The notes below the pieces were generated by a model. The model worked only from the letters and a program-made list of their open reading frames with translations. It had not been told where the DNA came from and searched no databases. Both the position numbers and the translations under genes were made by a program. From Type-B symbiont of Plautia stali (GTDB lineage: Bacteria > Pseudomonadota > Gammaproteobacteria > Enterobacterales > Enterobacteriaceae), in contig BBOA01000010.1 of assembly GCA_001485295.1 (NCBI GenBank), forward strand, positions 1-64,000: a DNA stretch of 64,000 nt, given 5' to 3'. Of the stretch, positions 1 through 8,232 are shown piece by piece (positions within the stretch are counted from its first letter, which is position 1; every line of letters starts with the position of its first letter).

Positions 1-340
1 GTCGGTGAGCATTTCTCCGCTCCAGACGCTGACATCATCGAGGCTAAAGGCAGTTTTGTGCTGCCCGGCTTTGTGGATGTACATTCTCATCTCTGAGTGA
101 CCACGCAACACGCCGATATTCAAATCATCTCACCGGATACGCTCAACATGAGCGGCCTCAGCGGCTGCGATCCCGCGCCCTGCTGCTCTATTCTGCGCAA
201 CCGCAAATGTGACGATCGTTATCGTCGATGGCCGCATGCTCAAGCAGAACGGCAAACTAAGCGGCGTCGATCTCGCTAAGGTGCTGTGTTTCGTGGATGG
301 CGAACTACTATCTCGGCACTTTTTCTATTTGACGCATTAA
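1..340 (+). pseudogene. Amidohydrolase-family remnant (5' end outside window)
   Basis: The first 31 codons read as the N-terminal part of a metal-dependent amidohydrolase, ending in the metal-binding pattern LPGFVDVHSHL and then a TGA. A second piece from about 209 to 340 reads VIVDGRMLKQNGKLSGVDL, the usual C-terminal strand of cytosine-deaminase-like amidohydrolases. The large catalytic middle is missing, so the gene has lost most of its length and cannot make an enzyme. Substrate unknown. Confidence 0.6.
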
Positions 341-437
341 GCAGGGCCGTGACTGAGGGTTCCGGCAGCCTTTGCTTTCGCTACAAAAAAACCGTGCTGC
401 AGGCAAAACCACTGCGGCGCGTTAGTGATGCAACGCA

Positions 438-779
438 CTACGCGGCTTTAACGGTGCATACTTTTTTCGTCTGTGCTGCGTCACCTTCTGTGCTCTCCTC
501 AGCCGCAAGCACTTTCTTCTCTGAGTTGGCGGAATCGACCGCATCCGGCAGCTTGCTGGTGCGCAGAATATGTTGAATCGCGTCTTTCTGCTTAGCAAGC
601 AGTAGGCCGAGGGTTTCCGCCTGAGACTCATCCATATCGGTCTGATGCTGCGCTAACCAGTTAGTAAAGGCCTCCGCCATATCGAGCATCTTGTCGTAGG
701 CATCCGCCTCTTTTTTGGTAGCAAACGTCATTTTCTCTTCACCCTTCTTGACGACTACGTATTTAATTTCAATAGCCAT
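438..779 (-). CDS. yebG: YebG family SOS-induced protein
   Basis: 113-residue protein beginning MAIEIKYVVVKKGEEKM and containing FATKKEADAYDKMLDMAEA, the characteristic YebG N-terminal half. E. coli YebG is about 96 residues; the extra length here is an Ala/Glu-rich tail. YebG is a DNA-damage-inducible protein whose molecular role is not settled. The reading frame is intact with a normal ATG. A perfect LexA box lies 19 bases upstream of the start, so SOS control is well supported. It stands alone, with decayed genes on one side and the SIR2/HAM1 pair on the other. Confidence 0.9.
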   Translation of the reverse strand: MAIEIKYVVVKKGEEKMTFATKKEADAYDKMLDMAEAFTNWLAQHQTDMDESQAETLGLLLAKQKDAIQHILRTSKLPDAVDSANSEKKVLAAEESTEGDAAQTKKVCTVKAA

Positions 780-797
780 TTTTGCCTCTCCGATACT

Positions 798-813
798 GTT
801 AATTTATACAGCA
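798..813 (-). promoter_or_regulatory. LexA box upstream of yebG
   Basis: The sequence CTGT-TAATTTAT-ACAG matches the enterobacterial SOS operator CTGT-N8-ACAG exactly, with an AT-rich centre. It sits 19-34 bases ahead of the yebG ATG, where a LexA repressor would cover the promoter. The palindrome has no strand; it is assigned to yebG because yebG is the only gene reading away from it nearby. Confidence 0.9.
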
Positions 814-882
814 TATCGCACCTGCGGCGGGATCGCATCCTTTTTTCAGCGGTGCTGTCGCGTCAGGTGAAAGTATTTTTTC

Positions 883-1677
883 TCAATAAATCAACCCATT
901 AAGTAAATCCGCCAGCGCCTTGCGCGGGTCGTCCTCTTCTGAGACGATCATCTCGATTCCCCACTGTCCCAGCACCTCGCGCGCTACCGAATTGTTGCGA
1001 TTGGTAAAGAGATACGATTTCGGCCGCGCAGTGGCCAGCCCGGTTCTGCCCCACATTTTGGTCAGGCGATAGAACAGCAGTCGAATATTGAAATCGCTAA
1101 TGCTGTAGCCGACAAACAGCACCGAGTTACCCATCACGTCGTGGGTCAGTTTGATGTCGAGCGGCGAGTCAAAGTAGAGGCGCTCGAAGTAGCTGCTCTC
1201 ATCCAGCACGATAGAGGTGTCGTCGTCAAAATCGCCGTGCAGTTTGATAATGTGCCGCTTGTCTTCGGTCAGCGACACTAAGTCCGCCGCGTTGGCGACC
1301 TTGCTATAGGGCACGCCGTGCGCTTCGTGCGCCGCTTCAAGCCAGCGGTCGTAGTTGGTGGTATAGATGCGGCTGAAGTTACCTTGGGTGATCATGGTAT
1401 GGATTTCTGACGAGCGAACGTCGATGTCCGGTCGATGCCACTCGCGATCCATCCAGCTGCGCAGCGGCCCCAGCGAGCCTTTTTTCTGTTTGTAATATTC
1501 CGCCAGCGAGAGATGCGTGCCATAGGTGTTGAATATTTTGGGATCGTAGCCCAGCTCGTTCGCTAGGTGGGCGATCAGCTCATGCCACTCCGGCAGGCCC
1601 AGATTGCGCGAAATACCGGCGCCGGCGAACAGGATCAGCTTGCCGGAATCGTAGGCGCGTTTAAGTTCAGGTTTCAT
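883..1677 (-). CDS. SIR2-family protein (KomC-like, putative NAD+-consuming defence effector)
   Basis: 264 residues forming a stand-alone SIR2_2-type domain. Visible motifs are GAGIS (residues 19-23, NAD-binding loop), TTNYD (106-110, conserved Asn108), KLHGD (145-149, catalytic-type His147) and GYSISDFNIR (about 190-199). There is no TIR, STAND or membrane segment. SIR2 domains of this kind in bacteria commonly deplete NAD+ during phage infection. Its ATG overlaps the stop of the upstream HAM1-like gene as ATGA, implying translational coupling and probably a complex. This arrangement resembles KomB-KomC of the Kongming system. The frame is fully open in a region of dead genes. NADase activity is inferred. 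Confidence 0.85.
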   Translation of the reverse strand: MKPELKRAYDSGKLILFAGAGISRNLGLPEWHELIAHLANELGYDPKIFNTYGTHLSLAEYYKQKKGSLGPLRSWMDREWHRPDIDVRSSEIHTMITQGNFSRIYTTNYDRWLEAAHEAHGVPYSKVANAADLVSLTEDKRHIIKLHGDFDDDTSIVLDESSYFERLYFDSPLDIKLTHDVMGNSVLFVGYSISDFNIRLLFYRLTKMWGRTGLATARPKSYLFTNRNNSVAREVLGQWGIEMIVSEEDDPRKALADLLNGLIY

Positions 1678-2234
1678 GCCACTCCTCGGGCGGTTTTCAG
1701 AAATTCGGCGAAGCGATCAAGCGCCAGCTTGCGCATCGAGATCTCGTTTTTCAGCTCGCCTATCTCAGCGAAGGTCTGACTATGGCCTTCAGGGATAAAC
1801 ACACAGTCCCATTGAAACTCGCGCGGTCCGGCGGGCTTAGCGGCGATGGTGCCGCGGAGTTCGCCGTGAAACTGGTACATTTTGCGTCCGTCGCAGTAGC
1901 CCAGCACGGTTTTCGCCGTCACCGCTTGGCTGTCCAGCCCCTGCACCAGCTTGGCGAAGCGCTCGGGGTCCAGCCGGTTCCAGAAGATGCGCGTCAGCCC
2001 GGCGGGCAAGCCGTTCAGCCCGTCGAGATATAGTCCGGTATGTTCAACAAACAGCGGGCGTCCAATAAGAGAAAACGCCTTCGTCAGCTTGTCGCGCACC
2101 AGCGTGATTTCGTTTTCGGTCTGGATTTCTTCGATACGGCGCACGATAGGCAGAACATCGACGCCGACCGGCTCGAGGATTTTGCGTACCTCGGTCAGCT
2201 TATGCTCATTGGCCGACAGAAAGCGGATTTTCAT
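1674..2234 (-). CDS. HAM1/RdgB-like non-canonical NTP pyrophosphatase homologue (KomB-like)
   Basis: 186 residues from the ATG at 2234 (an in-frame TTG at 2243 is possible). It starts MKIRFLSANEHKLTEVRKIL, the S/T-x-N-x-x-K-x-x-E nucleotide-binding start of the HAM1 (ITPase) family, and has FQWDCVFIPEG near residue 150, matching the GFGWDPIFIP pocket. Housekeeping HAM1 enzymes have D-D-S-G-L at the catalytic Asp; here the matching segment reads V-E-H-T-G-L, so the catalytic Asp appears to be His. That favours a nucleotide sensor over an active hydrolase. It is coupled (ATGA overlap) to the SIR2 gene. No adenosine-deaminase gene (KomA) is adjacent. Confidence 0.82.
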   Translation of the reverse strand: MKIRFLSANEHKLTEVRKILEPVGVDVLPIVRRIEEIQTENEITLVRDKLTKAFSLIGRPLFVEHTGLYLDGLNGLPAGLTRIFWNRLDPERFAKLVQGLDSQAVTAKTVLGYCDGRKMYQFHGELRGTIAAKPAGPREFQWDCVFIPEGHSQTFAEIGELKNEISMRKLALDRFAEFLKTARGVA

Positions 2235-2449
2235 TGCAACCAACTGATTATGTAATGAATTTATTTATAGTGAGGTTTGATTTTTCTGTTCATTGACCTT
2301 TCCAGTCTAGAACAAATTTATCGTAGGCTGATGTACCAGCTTATGGCTATCTAACAGGGCAAAAGTAGTTTATCTCACGACGACAATGTTAAGTCCCTTT
2401 CCGCACGCTATGCTCAAAGCTTACCTGCCTAACCTCAATAAGGTACAGC

Positions 2450-3124
2450 ATGCTTATCGCTCAGCTCAGTGACATTTATGCCAGCGAAGATATAACAATC
2501 TAGTGCAGTTTGAACGCGCGCTGCATTGGCTGTTTTATTTGTAGCCAACCTCCATCATCGTGACGGGCGATCTTATCGATGATAACTGGACGCAAGGATA
2601 CGAGCATATCGTTACTGTGCTTCGCAAGACGGATAGCCAAGTTTATCTTTTACCGTGAAATTCCGATGATAAACGTGTTATGCCAGACTATTTTCCGTCT
2701 ATGCACGCCACTGGAACAAGTAATGCCTTTTACTTTGAGATTGAGACAGATGAGATAACGCTTCTGGGTCTGGATGCAACGGTAGAAAAGGAAGCTTACG
2801 GCGGTATTACACCGCAATTGAAGGGTTAAAGCAACGACCCGAAAATAGCGACCGGCCAGCGCTTCTTTTTATGCATCATCCGATTTTCTTCTGCGGAATA
2901 AGTTCGCTCGACACTACTCTGTGTACTGCGGCCACGTTCACCGTAGTTTTTCATCAAGCGTGGCAGGCGTACCGGCAATGATTTGTGGCTCAATCTACCC
3001 AGCCAATCCCCTATTGTTGCATAAAGATGTGCCGGTTCCTGTTACCGATGCGCCCGCACTGTTGATACACGACTACCGAAATAGCCGCCTGGTCAGCAGC
3101 CATGTATCGCTATCACTCCCCTAA
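2450..3124 (+). pseudogene. CpdA-like metallophosphoesterase remnant
   Basis: Reading across frames gives MLIAQLSDI, then IIVTGDLIDDNWTQGYEHI, LLP-NSDDKR and FMHHPIFF, the metal-binding motifs (D-x-H, GD, GN, H) of class III cyclic-nucleotide phosphodiesterases such as CpdA. The frame is broken by at least four stops (two near 2502, TAG near 2542, TGA in the former GNSDD motif) and a frameshift near 2810. The first motif has lost its His. The gene is dead; its 3' end overlaps the convergent ABC binding-protein remnant. Confidence 0.75.
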
Positions 3125-3582
3125 TAAACAATCACCGGCGGATTCACCGTCGACGCCTCAATCGCCTCGTTCTGTTCGCCCCAGCGGCTCAGCACCTGCC
3201 GATACTCGCCGCCCGCGATGGTGCCGTTCACCGCCGTCTGCAACGCCTGCGCCAGCCCGTTGCCTTTTTTCTAGGATGCGCTCCTGATTGGTGCCGGAGC
3301 CGATGATAATGCGCCGCCCGACGATATCTTCCGGCTTGCTGATGGATTTGAAGCCGAGCGTATCGCGGCGTTAGGTGGCGAAATCAAACTTCTCTTTGCA
3401 CTCTCTGGTGACGGTAACGTTGGAGTGGCCGCGTCATACTTACCGGAGGCGACACCGAGCAGCCAGTCTTCCCATGAGGTCGGCACCACGTTGAGCTTCA
3501 GGCCGAGGCTGTCGGCCACTAGTCGGGCGACATCCACTTCACTGCCGAGCAGGGTTTTATTGTCGTCCGAGAAGAGCGTCAT
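3121..3582 (-). pseudogene. Amino-acid-type ABC transporter substrate-binding protein remnant
   Basis: The longest open piece reads GSEVDVARLVADSLGLKLN and TSWEDWLLGVASGKYDA, typical of periplasmic family-3 solute-binding proteins. The N-terminal signal peptide and first lobe are missing and at least two frameshifts and two stops follow. The downstream order (flavin monooxygenase, peptidase M20) suggests an organosulfur or aminoacyl-substrate uptake and catabolism cluster, now decayed. Confidence 0.65.
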
Positions 3583-3995
3583 CGGCGGCGAGTTCTACGT
3601 GGTCGCGCCTGCAATACCGGCATCACGTGATCGACGGAGCGCTCAAGCTTGCGGGAGAGGTTTTTCGCCGAACCTTCCAGCGGCGAGGTCACTACGTTCC
3701 GGCCTGCGTGTCCGCTGCTCAAGTGATCGAAGCTGGCGAACTGGCGCGCGGTGATAAACAGCTCTCTGTAGGAGGTTGATACCGTACCCACCAGCCCAAG
3801 GTGTTTGGTGACGCCGGCCAGCGCCGACAGCAGCGTCAGCGGCTAGAAGCGGTTGAGAAAGTGTGGGATTGATTTCTCATTGATATAGAGACCGTCGGCG
3901 ACGAACAGGAAGTCGAGTTTGCCATCTTCCGCTTTGCGCGCGATACGTTTCGCATAGTCGAAGCTGATGCTGGCGGTCGTGCATACCGAAGATCG
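3583..3995 (-). pseudogene. NtaA/SnaA-type FMN-dependent monooxygenase remnant
   Basis: Continuous family sequence is visible across one stop: [20 protein letters not shown], then [19 protein letters not shown] and [15 protein letters not shown]. These match the N-terminal third of LLM-class flavin-dependent monooxygenases of the NtaA/SnaA/DszA group, which oxidise organosulfur or chelator substrates with reduced FMN. Both ends are lost: the 5' end is fused to an M20 peptidase fragment and the 3' end abuts the ABC binding-protein fragment. Confidence 0.7.
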
Positions 3996-4413
3996 CCTGC
4001 ACGCCCTCCAGTATGCCTGCATCCATAAACTACCGCGCCCCGGCGGCGATCTCCTCTGCCGAATGCGCACGCGGCCATTGAGCTGCACCTCCTGCTGTTT
4101 CAGCAGTAGCGCCGCGCCCAATATCACCGCGCTGTGCACGTCATGGCCGCAGGCGTGTATTACGCTTGGACGTCGCGAGTGAAAGGCCAGCCCGCTCGCC
4201 TCCTGTACCGGCAAAGCGTCAATATCGGCGATCAAGGCATCTCCCTGGCCGATCTCCGCCACCAAGCCGGTTTGCAGCGAGTAATCAAGCAGCGGGATCT
4301 CCGCCACCTGCAGTTAAACGCGCGTTGGTCGCCTCTTCCTTACCGGACAGCTCCGGCCAAGTGTGCAGCTCGCAACGCCAGTCAATCAGCTGGGTATCAA
4401 AAGGGGTGCTCAT
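3996..4413 (-). pseudogene. M20-family amidohydrolase/aminoacylase remnant
   Basis: Starts MSTPFDTQLIDWRCELHTWP (the usual RR-x-L-H-x-x-P-E-L region), and after a frameshift continues [19 protein letters not shown] and [20 protein letters not shown], which carry the dinuclear zinc ligands (D-x-D and the C-G-H-D-x-H loop) of hippurate-hydrolase-like M20 enzymes. The sequence stops at about residue 140 and passes directly into flavin-monooxygenase sequence, so a deletion joined the two genes. Confidence 0.75.
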
Positions 4414-4912
4414 CAAGGCCTCCGCTAGGTTGTGCCGCGACCAGATGATGGGTCGCCAGCAGCTCCAGCGAGCGGAGGCGCGCTTTCGGCTCGCCAATCG
4501 GCGTGTCGATCACGAACTCGTTAACGGTGTAGTGCTGATGCAGCGCGTCGAGCTGGGCATGCACCTGCGCGGCGGTGCCTTTCAGCAGCCATAGCGTACG
4601 CGGCTCAATTACATAGTCGGTAAAGCCGCTGCCACCTGTTCCAGACTGGCGACGTTAACACCCTGCCTGACGTTGACCTTAACGTGCTAGTGGCGCAGGC
4701 CGTTCACTATCAGATCCGCTTCCATCGGGGAATCGGCGACCACTACCTGTACCGCAACCAGGACGCGCTGGACGCTGAGACGTGAGTAGGCGCCGAGCGT
4801 ATTCTCCATCAGCTGACGGTCGGCGTTGAGATGAGTGGCGAACACCAGCTACCAGCCCTGCTGCGCGTCGAGCGGCGCGCTCTCTTCGCTGGCGCATCCC
4901 GATAACTATTTT
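4414..4912 (-). pseudogene. LLM-class (MsnO8-like) flavin oxidoreductase remnant
   Basis: Fragments read DRQLMENTLGAYSRLSVQRV, VVVADSPMEADLIVNGLRH and HVKVNVRQGVNVASLEQ, resembling the C-terminal half of luciferase-like MsnO8-type oxidoreductases. Several TAG stops and frameshifts interrupt it and the N-terminal half is missing. It precedes the M20 gene with the original stop close to the M20 ATG, consistent with a former operon of oxidoreductase, M20, monooxygenase and ABC transporter genes. Confidence 0.6.
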
Positions 4913-5200
4913 TACTTTATCCCGCCGCGCTGAAGCTGGCGTAGCGCGTCTGGATCGCTACCTTCTCCGCCAAGGGCGCGGCACGCTGCCAAGCGATGCC
5001 GGACATGGGATAAAATGCTATCGGCACACCCAGACACGCTCCTGCCCAGCCGCTGATGCGATACAGAACCCGATTATCAATACCTATCTTGACGCGCTGC
5101 CTGTGGGCGGCGCGCTACCCGCCGCGCCTTGTGGGAAAAAGAGCAGAGATGCGCAGGCGCGGCGATGCCAAGCTACACTGAATAAACCCGTAATTCAGAA
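4913..5200. other. Degraded spacer, no gene recognised
   Basis: No open frame with recognisable protein sequence. One frame near 5065-5130 reads NPIINTYLDALPVGGALPAA, which could be a scrap of an extracellular solute-binding protein, but the match is too short to name. Confidence 0.35.
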
Positions 5201-5211
5201 GAGAAAAGCTC

Positions 5212-5415
5212 GTGAAATTTGAAAATCAGGATGCGTTTAAACTGGCGGTGGCTTATATGGAGCGTAAAAAGAATGTCACCGGCATTACCGTCTACTTTAA
5301 ATCCTTTATCGAGACCTATCAGAAATTCGATCACTGGCTAAGCGCTGCCGATCCTGTTCAGGCCGTCGAAGAGGAGAAAAAGGCGGCCAAAGCCAATCCC
5401 GATTCTCTGCTCTGA
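5212..5415 (+). CDS. Small conserved-looking protein of unknown function
   Basis: 67 residues from a GTG preceded by a purine-rich AGAAGAGAAAAG ribosome-binding region. It is soluble-looking: MKFENQDAFKLAVAYMERKK at the start, a mixed alpha/beta middle, and a Glu/Lys/Ala-rich helical tail. No signal peptide or membrane segment. I do not recognise the family. It is the only open gene between two blocks of pseudogenes, and codon use looks ordinary, so it is probably real. Function unknown. Confidence 0.6.
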   Translation: MKFENQDAFKLAVAYMERKKNVTGITVYFKSFIETYQKFDHWLSAADPVQAVEEEKKAAKANPDSLL

Positions 5416-5549
5416 CGCGCTGCGCGGCGGGCTAAGGCAGTTGCCTTCACGCCCGGTCTTAGCCTATTTGCCTGCGCGACCCTTTCGCCCGGCGCTGTCT
5501 GGGCGTTATCCCTTTGGCGCATTCGTGGCTTATCATCCGCTGCCGTTTT

Positions 5550-6215
5550 ATGCTTAACTTTCGTTCACCATTGTACGTGGTGCAAATGCACTATTTTAAC
5601 GAATTAATGAAGTTTATTCAGGAGAACGTCGCGCTTTCCGCCACCTTTAATATCATCATGATGATTCTGGCGGGCATGATCGCCCACTTTGCCTGTAAGC
5701 TGTTTATTGTCAAAGTGGTGAGAAAGGTTTTCTTTAGCGCGCGTAAAAGCGACGTCCCGCTGGATAAAGATGTCCGCATCTCAGAAAAAATCTCCAACTT
5801 TATTCCGGTTATCACCGTTTATTACCTGCTGCAGTTTATGCCAGAATTGCCCGAGCATCTGTAAATCGCTATCAAGACGCTGTGCGGAATTCTGTTTTTC
5901 ATCTATTTATCGCTGTTCTTCAATGAGGTGATAGAGATAATCAATAACTCCTTCTCGAAGAAGTCGAAGCGCAAAAACCATTCGAGCAAAGGCTATATTC
6001 AGGTCGGTAAAATTCTGGTGCATATTCTTTCGGCGATTATGATTCTGGCGATTATGTCGAATAAATCGCCGGTGATTATTATCTCCAGTCTCGGCGCAGA
6101 CGCTGCGGTATTGATGCTGGTTTTTCAGCATACGCTGCTGTCGCTAGTGGCCAACATTCAGGTTTCATCCAATGACGTGCTGTAGCTGGGCGACTGGATC
6201 GAGATGCCGGACAAA
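5550..6215 (+). pseudogene. MscS-family mechanosensitive channel (YbdG-like) remnant
   Basis: Three consecutive open pieces in one frame, separated by TAA (CAA to TAA near 5862) and TAG (CAG to TAG near 6183), give a YbdG-like channel: N-terminal membrane helices, the charged loop RKVFFSARKSDVPLDKDVR, then SLGADAAVLMLVFQ and the start of the beta domain LGDWIEMP. The C-terminal domain is gone; just after GDWIEMP the sequence switches to the opposite-strand mdcA remnant, so a rearrangement cut the gene. Confidence 0.8.
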
Positions 6216-6227
6216 GTTTTCATTGGG

Positions 6228-6968
6228 AGCGCGTCGCATTATGTGCAGCTTTGCCATCAGGATATGCTCCTGCTTGATCAGGCGAGGAGCGCGCGTAAAC
6301 AGCGGTTCGATAAAGAAGGGCTTGTCTGCTACGACGATATAATTGCCCCAAGAGGCGGGAATATCGACGCGCAGCTGGTCGCTTTCTTCGTCAACCAGTT
6401 CGTTGACCTGCGTAATCATAATACCGTCGTGGAATGCAGCGGCCTCAACCAGCGCAGGAGCATCTTCGATGCTCTGGCGGTATAAAGATTGCCTTTGCGA
6501 TCGGCTTTATAACCGGTAATCAGCGCCACGTTCGGACTGAGATCGACATAGAGCCGGAATATAGAGTTCGGTGTATGTATGGATAGCGCCTATTTCCAGC
6601 TGACCATCCTGCAGTAATTGTGGAATACGCAAACTCTGCGGACCAGAAAAAGAGAAATCGAGTTTATGGGCAATGCCTTTTCCAAAAATATCGAGATGCT
6701 CGCTGCGGCCCACGCTCGGCATAATCATATGCAGGTCGTGAACTTTCGCCGGGTCAACTTCCGCCAGCGTGCGAGAAAGAAAATCTGCCTGTTTCTGATT
6801 ATTTCCTTCCAGAACGACGCGGTTGCTTAGAGCGATGAGTCTTTCCAGCGCTTCTACCGCTTTTTTAGTAGGGATAACTTCACCGTCTCCGGAAAAGGAT
6901 GCTAAACGACGCGCTTTTTCGCTGCGGCGCGTATTCGATTCCCGAACCGGCGCCCAGCCAGTTTGCAT
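6228..6968 (-). pseudogene. mdcA: Malonate decarboxylase alpha subunit remnant
   Basis: Starts at an ATG and reads NTRRSEKARRLASF, VVLEGNNQKQADFLSRTLAE, KVHDLHMIMPSVGRSEHLDI and LDFSFSGPQSLRIPQLLQDG, the N-terminal part of MdcA, the acetyl/malonyl-ACP transferase subunit. After a frameshift near 6500 it continues to IMITQVNELVDE and KPFFIEPLFTRAPRLI. The last half of the roughly 550-residue family is missing and the rest of the mdc operon is absent, so malonate decarboxylation is not encoded here. Confidence 0.82.
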
Positions 6969-7182
6969 TATAGCCTCCTAATTCAGATAACTATGCTTTT
7001 GTTTATGCTGGATGAAGTCTGCGCTTTTTGATCAAGTAATTCAATTAAGACAAGCTGACGATCATTAGTCTTAGAGTAATGATTAAGGGATTCAAGTAGA
7101 GATAAACGAACCCGAAAACTGAGTGTAGACCTCATCCCTAAAAGGAAAAGGTCCGATCAAGACAATATGCGGATTAGGCAGG

Positions 7183-8091
7183 TTATTTTTGTTTACCGTC
7201 CGGCGTCTTAAACAGAGGCGCAGTATTTTGAATAAAAAGTGTAACATCCCTGTTTTTCATCCCCTCTTTCCAGCAAAGATATAAAGCGGTCGTCACAGAG
7301 GTTGCGCATATATCTAACGCCATCACATCCTGGCGCAAAAAAGAGCGCTGCGAAGCGGGAACAAAGGTTATTCCCATGCCCATAGCCGTCAGGTCAATGG
7401 CGGTATTCACGTCGCGCGCCCGCACGCTGCGGCCTGGCGTGATGCCCGCTTCGGCGTAGAGGCGCAGTACGGTGCCGCCCAGCCCGACGCCGTCGGGATC
7501 CTCCTGAAGGATTAGGGTTTCGTCCGCTAGCTCGCTCATGCTGATCTTCCCCGCGCCCGCGTAAGAGTGATCGTCAGGCACCATCGCGATGAGCGGCGTC
7601 TGCTGGATGGCGCAGCGGGCAATAAAGCGGCACGCGGGCAGCGGACCGCGCAGAATGCCGATATCCAGCTCTCTGCTTTGCAACAGGCTGAACTGCTGAT
7701 CGACGTTATACTGCGTCGGTTCCAGCCGAATCGCCGGAAACTGGTTCCTGAAACTTCTCAGCGCCTTCACCAGCAGGGGCTCCTGCATCGCGGTGCCGAC
7801 ATAGCCGAGCCGCAGCACGCCCCAACTGCCCGCCGCTACCTCTTTAACGGTGGTCTGCAGATTGTCCAGCCTAATCACCGTGCGCGCGATCTCTTCCACC
7901 AGCTGCCGCCCGGCTGGCGTGAGGCTAACCTGACGCTTGTTGCGTTCAAAAAGCCGTATTCCCCAGTTTTGCTCCAGTGACTGAATATGCTGGCTCAGCG
8001 CGGGCTGCGTCAAGCTAACCTCCGCCGCCGCGCGGGCGAAATGTAGGGTGTGTGCCAGAGCGAGAAAAGAACGAAGTTTACGGTTATCCAT
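7183..8091 (-). CDS. LysR-type transcriptional regulator
   Basis: 302 residues, full family length. The N-terminal winged helix-turn-helix reads MDNRKLRSFLALAHTLHFAR and then VSLTQPALSQHIQSLEQNWG (residues about 1-60), followed by a linker helix and a periplasmic-binding-like effector domain (about 90-290). The frame is intact. It is divergent from the ubiD-family gene across 141 bases, the classic LysR arrangement, so it probably controls that gene and itself in response to an aromatic acid or related substrate (inference). It could alternatively have regulated the decayed mdc genes downstream, but orientation favours the decarboxylase. Confidence 0.9.
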   Translation of the reverse strand: MDNRKLRSFLALAHTLHFARAAAEVSLTQPALSQHIQSLEQNWGIRLFERNKRQVSLTPAGRQLVEEIARTVIRLDNLQTTVKEVAAGSWGVLRLGYVGTAMQEPLLVKALRSFRNQFPAIRLEPTQYNVDQQFSLLQSRELDIGILRGPLPACRFIARCAIQQTPLIAMVPDDHSYAGAGKISMSELADETLILQEDPDGVGLGGTVLRLYAEAGITPGRSVRARDVNTAIDLTAMGMGITFVPASQRSFLRQDVMALDICATSVTTALYLCWKEGMKNRDVTLFIQNTAPLFKTPDGKQK

Positions 8092-8232
8092 GCTTTTCCT
8101 GATAATGGTTAGTTATTAATACACCGATAATAGTAATTAAACTTTTATGAGTCCGCACTTTATTTTCTTCTCTGTTGCGACGTTTTTGTCCCCTGTCGCT
8201 AGACGGATGACTGATTCGTTTAAGGAGAAAAT

